Below the pieces are notes generated by a model. The model had not been told where the DNA came from and did no database searches. It saw only the letters and a program-made list of their open reading frames with translations. The translations under genes were made by a program, and so were the position numbers. Below are positions 14,801 to 28,100 of a DNA stretch of 64,000 bases, piece after piece. Every line of letters starts with the position of its first letter. The first letter of the stretch is position 1. Origin of the DNA: Vanilla planifolia (taxonomy: Eukaryota; Streptophyta; Magnoliopsida; Asparagales; Orchidaceae); contig JAIUJO010001305.1 of NCBI GenBank assembly GCA_023846275.1, forward strand, positions 1 through 64,000, read 5' to 3'.

Positions 14801-15300
14801 TAGATATCAATTAATTAAATTAAAGTAAAAATTTGAAGCACACGACAAAGTTGCATTCAAAGATATCAAGGTGATCGAGTGCATTATCCTCAATCATGAA
14901 ATTAGGTGTGAATCATAATATCGCTTAAAATAAAAAAGTTTAAAAAAAAGTAAAATTAAAAAAAATTAAGATAAATATCATTATGAATAAAACACTACAA
15001 ATATGTAATCACTTTTAAATAATAAAAAAGTTTTATTTGAATGTTATGCAAACATTTTTGAAAGTTTAGAAGAGATAAATAGAAACAATGTAGTGCAACA
15101 AAGTCAAAGAAAATACAAATGTCATAGGAGAGTATGTTTAGATTTGCACCACAATATAACCAATCGAATGTGAGAAATCTGAAGAAATGATACAAATTTT
15201 ATCGAATCGTGCATTGCAAGATACTAAGGAAATGGAGTGTAGCATCCTCGATCTTCAAATTTCTTAAAAAAAAAAATTCTTATAAATCATGAAAACATAT
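5050..15300. repeat. Composite satellite block, duplicate copy 1
   Basis: The monomer succession here recurs in the same order at about 20,440-32,600. Anchor pairs (first/second): 'catgatttaaagatcat' 5,190/20,637; 'ctaaggagataaa' 6,142/22,569; 'gtattatgaaacat' 7,018/24,976; 'agctcatcatgatgat' 7,360/25,455; 'attatatatataatt' 9,296/27,240; 'agttttacaaaacact' 11,281/28,530; 'aatgatacaaattataagag' 13,200/30,360. Because the block includes the plus-to-minus switch near 5,835, the duplicated unit is itself a two-orientation composite. The outer limits are approximate; beyond 15.3 kb the correspondence becomes unclear. Confidence 0.75.
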
Positions 15301-16956
15301 TAAAAATTAATGCATTTCAAAATATATAAATAAATATTTTTTTCGATAGAGCTTGTGATAACGAGTTAGATGACTTAAGTTTTGGCTCCAATGGAAAATG
15401 TTTGGATTTATGGTGAATTACTAACAAAAAAAATCTAAATGATACTAAAATATCATTTTAATTGAAAGTAAATATATATGAACATTGACATGACATAAAT
15501 TGATATAATGTTATTTATCATAATAAAAATAATGTAAAAGTTAAACAAGAGTGGAATTAGAGATTCATCACAACATAAGCAATTCAAAGCAAAACATAAG
15601 AAGAAAAATGTTAATTTTTTTAGCAAAAGTTTCATTCTAAGATAATAAGGAGATTAAGTGCAATATCCTCAACCATCAAATTAGGTACTAATCAAAATTC
15701 CATATAGACATGCTAAAATCATAAAATTTAAAGTATTATAAAATATGTAATTTAATATTTAATAAGCTATGTGAGACAAGTACAACTATGATTATTTCAT
15801 CTCAACAAAACTTTGTTTGAATATAAATAACAAAAATTGTTGTTTTAATATTTGTAAATATATAATAAAGCATAAACATAATAAATTAAAATCGTTTAAT
15901 ACAATTGAATGAAAGATACGTAAGGCCACATGACAAGAGATTGAGTTAAATGGTATAATAACCAAATCAAAGTCAAAAAGTAAAAGAAATGAGATAAATT
16001 ATTAGAAAAAGTATGTTTCCAATATATTAAGGAACCTAGAGCAATATCCTCCAAAATTAAAACATCAAAGAATGGAAATAAGTTGTAAAACATCCTAAAT
16101 CATAGAAAATAATTTTTTTAAACTTTCAAAACGTATATTTAGATGGATAGATATCCTCAAGGCAAGTCCGGGAATAACTATTCTTTTAAGATTAGATGTC
16201 ATTTGGAATTATTTTGAGTACTAAATTAAATAATCATAAAAAATAATAAATTTTTATTTTAACATTATGTTAATATATATTAAAACTGCAATGAAATAAA
16301 TTGAAGCAATAAAATAAAATAAAATAAAGTTTATTTAAAAGTCACATGAGTGGTGAATTAGAGAATTATAGGATTATAACTATAACAAAGAAAAATATTT
16401 GAATAAATGACATAAATTGTACCAGAAATTTACATTTCAAGAAAATAAATAGATCAAGAATAAAACCATAAACAATTAAATTAGTTACAAATTGAATATC
16501 TTATAAAATATGGAAATGATTTAAAAATATGACAAAATCAAAATAAAATTTCGAAAAAACTAGATAAATTATATCATAAAGTTTTATTACAACATCCTAA
16601 GGAGATTGACTGTAGTATCCTTGATAACTATAATATATATAAATCAAAATATCAAGTAACATGGCCAAAAAACCAAGAAATAGAATATCTAAAATTAACA
16701 AAATGGATTATTTGATTCGATAGAGCTAGTCCAAAAAAGCTGAACGACATTTGTTTCTTCTTGTTGAAAGATTATTTGAAATTATTTCAAAACAATCAAA
16801 TAAGCATTAAAAAATAATTTTTTAATTTTTTTAAATATATTAAAAGGAAAATAAAATAATTTTTCCAATATAATATAAGTAAATAAAAGTAATGTAAATG
16901 CCATATGAAAAACATCAAGAATTATAATGTAATATAACTATGGCAAATTGAAAAGT
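5836..16956 (-). repeat. 415-bp satellite array, minus orientation, block 2
   Basis: The same satellite on the opposite strand, with about 27 monomers. Reverse-complement landmarks such as 'gagtgtaacatcctcgatc', 'gtgatgtaaaggtcac' and 'gataaattatatgagaaagt' recur throughout. The 'gagtgtaacatcc' landmark falls at 6,964, 7,250, 7,959, 8,375, 8,795, 9,215, 9,630 and 10,050, giving steps of 415-420 except where truncated monomers make steps of about 290-310. The strand switch at the left edge can be placed to a few bases (5,833-5,837). The right edge is near 16,957, where a minus monomer ending in 'caaattgaaaagttaaa' meets the plus-strand 'aatattttatttt' block. No genes. Confidence 0.85.
8375..8794 (-). 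repeat. Full-length 420-bp monomer, reference example
   Basis: One complete unit between successive 'gtgtaacatcc'-type landmarks, given as a reference. Read on the plus strand it runs as follows: landmark and 'atcatcaaatta' equivalent; 'aaagtcatgccaaag'; a 'gatatagctcaatggtgagt' segment; the polypyrimidine-to-A-rich centre with 'aataaattattattttataatta'; 'agatatgttgatggaatgtaacataag'-like first box; a 'tataaaggccacac' form of the conserved GTGATGTAAAGGTCAC core; the second box; and 'ataaattataatagaaagttg'. All consensus blocks are present in order, with many substitutions. Monomers elsewhere that miss one or more blocks are truncated relative to this one. Confidence 0.75.
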
Positions 16957-19900
16957 TAAAAATATTTTATTTTAATGGTTTTGACAAACTTTACGATATA
17001 TTTTCATTCATTTGTGACTTAAGAACTCTGTAAGTTATCAATGATCTCCTTAATATCACAGAAACTAATTTTCATGTACCATTATAACATTTTTTTTAAA
17101 TGTTTTGTTTTCATTTTGTTATAGTACTGCAAAACTAAAATTCTCCTATCTTATATCTTTTATGCTGCTTTGTATTATATGTTATATTGCTTTAATTTAT
17201 CTCATTTTAGCTTTAAGATATGTTTACTTCATATTAAAGTAATACTTTATAATTATATATCTTTATTTACATCGATAACTAATAATAATTCTTAATGGGA
17301 TATGATGGAGATAAAAGAATTGTCATTGGACTCATATCAATGCATGCTTTTTAACTAATGATATATTTTAAAAATATAGTTTTACTTATCTTACATAATT
17401 AAAAAGTCATTTTGATTACTAACATATTTGATTATCTATGAAGTCAAACTTGATTTCTTTAGTATATTAGAATATAACTTTTGGATATAATATTTGTCTA
17501 TTATTTAGACTTTTAGCTTTGATTTTGTTAAAATACAATGAAACTCTATGTTTCAGCTTATGTGACCTTTACATCGTTTTAGTTTTTATAAATTACTCTG
17601 TAACCCCAAACCTCTTATTATATGACCTTCATATTACATTAATTTTGTTATATTACATCACATAAATTTATTTTGTTTCTATTTTATATAAATTTACTTA
17701 ATATTTAAATAATAGTTTATTTTTATTTACTTTGGTTGTATGTTAAAAATTCCGAACGAGGTTTGATAGAGATGTAACAAATATTATTGGACACATCTTG
17801 ATGAAGTTTGTACAATTAAACATCAATTTTTATGAGTTTAAAGATCTTAGTTTCTAAATTTTTAGAAAACTTTTTGAAAAGTGTTTTAATGATACATGTT
17901 TTGATGATTGAGAATGTCACATATAATCTCTTTTCTACCTCAAAATGCAACTTGTGAAATTTATTTCAATTTTTCCAAAGTTTTTACTTTGAATTTGTTA
18001 TATTATCATCTAACTCTAAATCTTCTATCTCGTGAACTTTACATCACATTGAACATATTAAACAACATTTCTTAAATTTATATACTTTTAGTTTTAAAAT
18101 AAATTTTATTAATGTTGAAGTTATTATTATTATTATTAGTATTATTTCTTTGTTACGATGGTAATTCAGTAATTCGAAAAGTGATCTATTCATGACAAAA
18201 CAATCAACATTGGACTCACTTAGACTCGTCTTCTACAACATTGCATCACTTTTCTTTCATTATATTATAGTAATTTAATTTATGTGATCTTAATTTTTAC
18301 ATATATGTTCTTATTATTAAAAATAATGATTTATTATTATTTTTTTACTTAGTATATTGTAATAATTTAAAATGAGATTTAATCAAGATAAAACAAACTT
18401 CATTAGACTCATGCTGACTTGTCCTATCTAAATAAATATTCTTTTTAATATTTTTATCAGTTTTATTTCCATTATAATTTGGCAAGCCTTATAAGGTATA
18501 ATTAATCATGCCGATTTTGATAATCAATGATGTTATATAGGATATTCTTAATATTTTACAATGCCACTATCTAAAACAATTTATTTAATCTTTTGTTTCA
18601 AATGTTTTGATTTTTTTCAACAAATATGCAACACTAAATCTCCTATAGTGTTATCTATACATCTCTTTGATTTTGTGATAATACATTACTTCAATTTCTC
18701 TCATTTCATTTTTAATATAAATTTACTTAATAAAAAATAATTTTTCATTTTTCTAAATTATTTACTTTGGTAATTCTTAGTATTCTAAATAAAGTTTGTT
18801 GAATATTTTAAATATTTTTTAATGATCTTTAAGTGATTTATATGACATTTAAATTAATATCTAATTTTACGAATGAGGTTGTTACCTTTGATGCTTATAG
18901 AATCTTAGAATAAATATTTCTTGCATAATTTATATCATTCTATAAAATACTTTTCTTTGATTATGTTATTTTATTATGTAGCTATAATTCTCCTTGTGGT
19001 TGACCTTCATGTCACTTTGATTTGGTTATAGTATATTATTTCAATTTATCTTATTTTAGCCTGATTATTTTTTACTTAATATTCAAATAATGATCTTAAT
19101 TAATTTATCTTTAGTTTATTTAGAAATTTATAGTAATTTTAAACTAGGTATAACAAGGATGAAATAAAAATTATTGTATTATCTTGATGAGTTATATCCA
19201 ATTAATTGTTAATTAATATATTTTAAAATATTTTATCATTATGGTTTTGACACATTTTATAAGGCATATCAATTTATATAAGATTTAATGATCAAGAATA
19301 TTATACTTAATGTCCTTAGTTCATTGGAATGTAGTGTTGTGATATTATTTTATCATTTCCTCAATGTTTTATATTGATTTTGTTATGTTATTATGATACT
19401 ATAATTCTGCTCTCTTACAACCAATCATTTTTATTTTCTAATATTATCTTGACTTAATTTATATCATTTTACATTTATTATGTATTTATTAAATATAAGA
19501 CAACTGATTTATTATTATTCAAACTTATTTAAATTTGAAAATCGTAGTAATTCCCAAAGATCTAGTTCAAACAACCATCGCTCGACTAGTCTCGACTTGC
19601 TCCATAAAATTAAATGTTCATTCTTATGTTCTTAAATAATCTTTTTAAGGTTTTGGAACACTTGATGAAATATTTTGATTCATAAAAGATTTTATGATTG
19701 ATTATGTTATACTCGAGCTTCTCACTACCTTAGAATATAACTTTCCAACATAATTTATCTTATTTTTCAACTTTTTTTAACTTTTTGATTTTGTTATGTT
19801 GTTATGAAATCAAAAATTCTCATCTCGTGTTACCATTACATTTATTTGAATTGATCATACTATTTGCTTCAAATTAGCTTATTTTAGCATTAGTTTTTGT

Positions 19901-22183
19901 TTAGCTAAAATTAAAGAAAATGATTTATAATAATTTATTCTTAATTAATTTGGAAATTTATAGTAAATTTAAAGGAGGTCTCATAGTGATGAGTCAAATA
20001 TCTTTGGAGTTATCTCAATAAGTTCTATCATATTAAATATTAATTTTAAATTTTTAAATATTCTATTTTCTAAAGTTTGGCACACTATACAAGATATTTT
20101 TGTTTGTACCTATTCTAAGAATTAAGGATGTTGAACATATATCTTTAGTATGTTTGAATTCAACTTTTCAACACAATTTATCTCACTTCTTAAAATCTTT
20201 TACATTAACTAGACAATACTCCTATGAAACTCTAACTCTACTTCTATACTATTTTTACATCTCTTTTATTTAGTAATATTATGTTGCCTTTATTTATCTC
20301 ATTTCATCTTTGTATATTATCTACCTCATGATAAACATAATTTACAAAATTTTTTTATTTATTTAATTAAATTAAAATTTATTAATTTAATTTAATTTTT
20401 CTCATTTATTATTTAATATATAGTTAATTTAAAATTAAAATAATATTTTATTTTAATTTATGCTTATTATTTTTTGGTATTGTTCATTAATTCGAAATGT
20501 TGATTACTTGATATGAAATAAACATCATTGGAATCTATTAATGAAGCTCTTTATAATTATACTTTCAATTTTTCCTTTTTAAAATATTTTATTTCTTATG
20601 TTTTTGACATATTTTGTGAAACAAATCAATTCGAACATGATTTAAAGATCATCAATGTTACATTTGAACTCCTGTGTATCTTGGAATCTAATGTTCTTAT
20701 ATGATTGTCATCATTTATTAAAACTATTTTCTTTAATTTTGTTATATTACATTAAGTCATTTAATGAAATTTTAATTTTATTATATATTATGAAATAAAA
20801 AACTAATAATTTAGTATTATAACAATTCCAAACAAAGTTTAGTCAAGACAATAATCGTCAACAAACTTATCTCGATGCGCTTTATTAATTTCATTTATTT
20901 GATATTTTTTAGTTATATTATTTTCTATGATTTTTAAATGCATTTCATGAAATTTTGATTGTACTTCATTTGATGGCATGGATGTTACTTTTAATATTGA
21001 TAGTATTTTAGAATGAAACTTCCATATATACTTTATCTCATTTTATTGGATTTTTCACGTTGATTTAGTTATATTACTATATGTTATAAATATCCTAATG
21101 TGTGGCCTTTATGATGCACTGGCATTTTTTGTAGTATATTGGATCAATTTATCTCATTTTAGCTTTTAATACATAACAGCTAAAAATTAAAATAATAGTT
21201 TATTCTTATATAAGTTTTTTATTTTGATAATTTGTGGTAATTCCAATCTAAGATTGGTACAAATAAGGAAAACCTTGTTGGACACATCATAGTGATTTTT
21301 ATTAAATTAGAAGTTATTTTGTATTTTTTTAAAAAAAGTTATCATCTAGGGTTTTCGCAAGCTCCACGAGAAAGTTTTATTCGTACATTAGTTCATGATC
21401 AAAGATGTTACCCTTGATCATTTTACTGTCTTAGAATGTAAATTTATAATGTGATTTTATTAATTTTTTCAAATTTTCTTCTTTGGTTTATATTTCCTTA
21501 ATTTATCTCATCATAGATTTAACATATATAATCATAATATTAAGATAAAAGTTTGTTATTATTTATGCTTATTTTTTTTTGTAGTTCATAGTTGTTACAT
21601 GCAAGTTTTGATCGATGTGCAACAAACGTCATTGAATCATCTTGATGATCCTTATCTAATTACATAATTGTTCTTATATTAGTAAATATTTATTTTTCTA
21701 GGAGTTTAAATGTTTTATGAGTCATTTATTCATACCAAATTTGATGATGGAGGATATTCCACAAAATCTCTTTAGTATCTCTAAAATAAATTTTTATTTT
21801 ATCATATTCACATCAAACCCTAATTCCACTATCATGTAACCTTTACTTTCCTTTGATTTCAATATATTACATTATTTAAATTTATCACATTTTATTTTTA
21901 ACATATATTTACTTAATATTAAAGTATAAATTTGTTGTTATTTATGTTTAATTACTTTGATAATTGGAATAATTATGAAGGAGGCTTAGTGAATATTATG
22001 AAAAAAGGTTTTATTTAATTATATATTCATTTATATTATTAATTATTTTAATTTATAATGTGTTGCATGCTTTATGAGACATTTTGATTCCTACCCAATT
22101 TGGCAATTAAGGATTCTTCTATCGATCTCTTCAATACCTTGGAAAGCAATATTTTTGTATAATTTTTCTCATTTATCGAAAGC
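16957..22183 (+). repeat. 415-bp satellite array, plus orientation, block 3
   Basis: About 12-13 monomers in the same orientation as block 1. The landmark equivalents 'gatgttac...gatct' and 'gtgacctttacatc' recur at about 400-bp intervals, for example at 17,565, 18,030, 19,010 and 21,110. The right part (20,440-21,650) matches block 1 at 5,050-5,835, including a shared internal deletion in one monomer ('tttatatttccttaatttatc' against 'tttatttttcactaatttatc'). A short ATT-rich microsatellite lies at about 18,122-18,150. The block ends at a fold-back-like junction near 22,183. Confidence 0.8.
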
Positions 22184-25100
22184 GAGATAATCAAATTTAT
22201 AATTAGTTGGAGATGAATATGTAATTAAATAAACAAAGCCATAAAAAATATAAAAATGACTATATAATTTAAGAGATCTCCTTTAAACAAATCGTATTGT
22301 ATTTGTTTCTCTTAATCAAATCTTGTTTAGAAATACAGTAAATTGCCACATTACATAAGCATAAATAATAAAAACATTTTATTTTTTAATTTTTAGTAAA
22401 TATATAGTAAATCTAAAAAAAAATAAAAAAGAAACATTATAATATATAATTAGGTAAAAATGATGCAAGGATTACATAAAATTAGATTTAGGGTTGTTTT
22501 GTAAATAAACTGAATCAAAGTAAAAATAATGAAAAAAGAAGACAAATTGTAGATGAAAGTTGGTTTCCAATAACTAAGGAGATAAAGTATGAAGTCTCCA
22601 ATCATCAAATAAAGTACTAATTTAAATGTATTAAAGAGAATGGCGAAACATAGGAATAAAAAATATTAGAATATGAAAACTAATACAAAAAATGTATAGT
22701 GGTCCTTGAGGTGAGTCAACAATTTAACTACATTTGGAATTACTATTAACTAGAAAAATTAATAAGTTAAGTCATAACAAATTATGTTTTTAATATTTTG
22801 TAAATATATTTTAAAACTAAATTGATACAAAATGAAATAATGCATAAAACAAAACTAACTAGGCTATAAGAGTTACATTCCTATTCAAGCAAATAGAAGG
22901 AAAAGTTTTTAAGAAAGATCATAAATTACATTAGAAACTTACTTTCTATGATAACATATATAGAGTAAAATGCTCAATTCTAAAGTTAGGTACTAAACAA
23001 AAGCCAATAATACAAACCAAAGACATAGAAAATGAGATTTTAAAATTCAAAGATAAATATTTATTGTATTGAACTTGCTTTGACGAATCAAAAACATTTT
23101 ATTGCCTCTTATGACTAGTTTGAAATTACCATGAACTACCAAAATAAATAAACATGCATAATAAAAAAAACTATTATTTTAAAATAAAAACAATATAATA
23201 AAGACGATATTAGATGGATTGAAGCAATGTAAGATAGCATAAGCAAATAAATATAAAGGACACATAAGAGAAGAATGTGTCATTCATAGTAATATAGCAA
23301 AATAAAAGAAAAACATTCGAATAAACAGGATAAATTCTATGAGAACATTGCATTCCATGACACTAAACATATAAAATGTAACATCCTTGATAATCCTACA
23401 AGATACAAATAAAAAATTGTTATAATGGGTATTAAAGCAAAACAAATATAAAAACTATAAAAAAAATTACTTAGTAAGATAGAGTTTGACTAGATGTATC
23501 CAAAAAATTTGTTCTGTCCCAATGAAAACATTTAGGAACTACTACAAATGAATAAAATACAAATACAAAAAAAATTAGGAATTTAAAATTAACTAAATAT
23601 ATATTAAAACTAAAATTAATTAAAAAGAAGTATTGTAGTATGATAAAAGCGAAGTCATGTAAAGGTCACACATGATGAGGATAAGTGTTTTACTGTAGCA
23701 AAAACAAAGTAAAGAGAAAGACTTAGATAAATAAGATAGACTATATGAGAAATTTGCACTCCAAGTATTGAAACAGTTGAAATAAAATCCTTGATCATCA
23801 AATCTTTATAAATGAAAATGACAATTAAAGTGTGACAAATCTATAAAATATTAAAAATATTTAAAAAATATAGAAATATATATTTAGTTAAATAGAGATC
23901 GTCTAGATGAGTTCAATCATATTTGTTTAGTCTCGATAGAAAATATTTAAGATTTATTACATAACACAAAATTAAATGATCTTAAAAATTAATAAATTAT
24001 AATTTGAATATTAAGTAAACATATATTATAATGAAAAAAAGTAAATTAATGCAACATATAATAATGATATTAAATCTATGAAAGGGTCACATTAGAGTAG
24101 ATTGAGTGTCACATATTAATATAACAAACCCAAAAAAAATATAAAAAGAAATAACATAAATTCATTGACAATATTGCATTTTAATATACTAAGGAGATCG
24201 AGTGTAATAATCTTGTTTAACAAATCTATTACGAATGAAAATATCTCGTAAAGTGCATGCAAATCTTCAATCTTGAAAAGTTTAAAAATATAAAAATGAC
24301 ACTATAATTAAATAATGCTCATGAGGGCAATTCCAATCTTTGTTTTGTCTTAATTAAATATATATTAATCTTAAAATGAGGTAAATTAAAGCAATGTAAT
24401 AAAGTAAGGGTAAAGTGATGTAATGGTCGTATGTGAGGGCATTTACAGTAACTTAGTGATATAATAAAATGAAAGTAACAGTTTTGAAGAAATGATATTA
24501 ATTTTAAGAGAAAGTTATATAGTAACAAATTATGATGTTTGACTATAATATCTTTAATCATCAAATAAAGTATGAGTTAGTGTTTCAAAAAACATGTTAG
24601 AACATAAGGAAATAAAATTTTAAAAACTAAAAATGATCATCCAATTAGATAAAGGTTTTTGAGATGAGCTTGACGGCATTTTTTTTCTTAATTAGTCATG
24701 GTTTGGAATTAAAATTAATTGCCAAAATAAACAAGCATAAATCATTATAAATTATTAATGAAATATTAAATAAATATATTTTAAAGTTGAGATGAGATAA
24801 ATTGAAAAATATATAATAAACCGAAATAAAAGAATCATAAAGGACACAAGAGAACGAACTTGAAAAAACAAGACAAATTCCATTAGTATGTTGTATTCCA
24901 ATATATACAACAAAGAGATGGAGTGTAAGAACCTCGATCTCAAACTCATGAAGGACTCAAATATTCTCATAAAGTATTATGAAACATCAAAAAATAAAAT
25001 AATTTAAAATTAAAAAATAAATATTTAATTGGATAGAGGTTATCGAGATAAGTCCAATGACATTAGTTTCATCATCATTGGACATCATTTTTTACTACAA

Positions 25101-28100
25101 AGTATTAATAAATAATAAATAAAAATAAAAAAATATTTATTATTAAGTAAATATACGATAAATTTGAAATGATAAAACATGAAAAAAGCAAGTAATTTTC
25201 CTAATTAAGGTCATGTAAATGTTACACGTGAGGAGAACAAGAGCTTCATTGTAATATATAACCAAATCAAAGCAATAGTTTGGAAGAAATGATCAAATTG
25301 TGTGGGAAATTGTTCTATAAGGCACTAAAGATATCGAGTGTAACAGCTATTACAATCAAATAAAAAATTAATCAAAATGGCTTATAAAATTTAGCAAAAT
25401 AACAACAAAATTAAAAAAAATTATAAATAAATAAAATTAATTTTAAGTAAGATAAAGCTCATCATGATGATTCTAATGATGTTTGTTTCATCCAAATCAG
25501 ACCATATTTGAAATTACCTTAGATATGCAATGTTAATTAGCATAATTAATAATAAATTATTATTTTATTATCAAGTAAATATATATATTAAAGCTTAAAT
25601 TATAAAAATTGAAATAGTATAATACAACTAAAATAATGTTTTGAAAGTCCAAATAAATGATTGAGTTACATAATAATATAACGAAATGCATGAAAAAATG
25701 TTGAAGAAAAAAATATGTTATAGAAGAAATGCAATTCCAATATGTTAAGGAATCTAGAATAATATAATTTATTATTAAAAAAGATACCAATAAAAATAAC
25801 TTATAAAGCATGCTAAAGTCATCAAGAATAAATTATCTTAAACTTTAAAAATAAATGTTTGGTTAGATAGATCTCCACAACATAAGTCCAAATAGGATTA
25901 TTTTTTTATAGGGCTTCATTTGGAATTAATGCAAAATATCAAAATAAATAAGAATAACTAAAAAAATTAATTATTTTAAAGTTATGTGAATGTAAAATAT
26001 AGCTCAAATGAGATACATTTGATAGGAAAGTCCCACTCTATGAAACAAAGCAAGTGTTGTAATATCCATTATCATCAAATCATGTATAAATTAAAATGTG
26101 TCATAAAGCATGGCAAAGCCATAGAAAAAAATATTTAAAAGTTCAAAATGAATATATAATCATATTGAACTCATCAAGATGTGTCCAAAGAAAATTGATT
26201 CATCCTAATTGGAACTTGTTGGTAAATGTTATAAATTGCCAAAGTAAATGAGTATAAATAATAATAAATTATTACTGCAATTTTAATTAAATATTTAGTA
26301 AAACTGAAGTATATACAAATTGAAGCACTATATTGTGGTTAAATTTAGGCATTGTATGAGTCACATGATGCAATAAATAGAGATATGTTGTATTATAACA
26401 AAAAAAACATTTAAGAAAAATAGATAAATTATACGAGAAAGTTTCCTACCAAAATACTAAGCAAATTATGTATAGCATCCTCGATTGTCAAATCAAGTAT
26501 GAATTAAAAAGTTAAATTTTACAAAAGTAATTAAATATTAAAAAGAATTATTTTATTGGATAGAGCTCAACAAAATGAGTCCAATGACAATTATTTCGTC
26601 ACAGTAAGATATTGCATTAAATTAAATCAAATCTTTAATGTAAATGAGCATAAAACATAGGTAATTGTTATTTTAAAATTAATTAAATATATGATAAAAT
26701 TGGAATAAAATAAATTGGTTCAATTTAATATAACAAAATTAAAGCAAAAATTTTGAAGAAATGAAATAAATTATAAGAGAAACTTGCATTCAAAGATATG
26801 AAGAAGATTGAGTGTGATATCTTTTATTGCCAAATCATTTATGAATTAAAATGGCTCAAATAGAATGCAAAAAAAATTTAAAAATATAATTATAAAGGTA
26901 AATTTGATAAAACTCTTTGAGATGGGTCTAATGAGTTTTATTTTATTTTGGATCAAACATCCTTTTTGATAACTGTGAATTACAAAAACAAAATAAACAT
27001 TAAAAAATAAAAAAAATTTATTGTTAAATAAATATATGAAAAAGCAAAAGTAAAGTTAATTAAGGCAATGTAACATAACCAAAGCTGAGTGATGTAAAGT
27101 CACATGAGCTGATAATTTGAGATAAATAATAACATTATAGAATGAAATAAAACAATGGGAAAAAAAAAGAAAAAGTTACATTTAAAGAAACTAAAGAGAT
27201 TTAGTGTAAGATCGACGATTATGTACTAAAAAGATACCTTGTTATATATATAATTGAATATTTAATGATTTAGTAATCATCATGATGAGTCAAATGACTT
27301 TTGTTTTGTCTTAAATTATTGCAGTGTAATATCGAAAATAAAAATGTTGTATTGGTCACAAGAGAGTTGATATAGAGTGTCTTTCTAAGAGAGCCTCATT
27401 GGAGTAAAATATTTGAAGAAAAGAGATAAATTATATGCAAAAGTTGAATTCTTAGGTAATAAAAAAATCGAGTATAATATAACCAATCATGAAATTAGGT
27501 TTGAATCAAAATAAATTATAAATCATGCTAAAATGCATTAAAATAAAATTTATAAATGAAAAAAAAATCTTTTTTAATTATATGATGCTAATTGAGATGA
27601 GTCAATTGATATCTACTTAGTTTGACCATACTTTGTTCAGAATTACCTTGCATTACTAAGGTAAATAAATTTAAATTAAAATAAATATTTTTTTTAATAT
27701 TTATAAAATAAATAATTAATCTAAAATAAGAAAAATTATGATCATAAAATATAACTAGGATAAAGAAATATAAGGGTCACATGAGAGAACTATCTGAGTT
27801 ATATAAAAATTTGACTAATCCAATGCAAACAATTTGTAAAAATAAGAAAATAACATAGGAAAATTGCAATACATGATAAGTTAATTTAGTATTACATCTT
27901 ATGTCATTAAATATGTAATAAATGAAAATGTCTTGTAAAGATTAAATTGAAGAGGTAATGTTGAGGTTGGTCTAGCAACATTTGTTTCATATCAATTGAC
28001 CTCATTCAAGATTCCCATTAATTTTCGAAAGTAAATAACCTTATAGAACAATATATCTTTATTTTTGTATTTAGCAAGTATATATTAAAGTCAAAATAAT

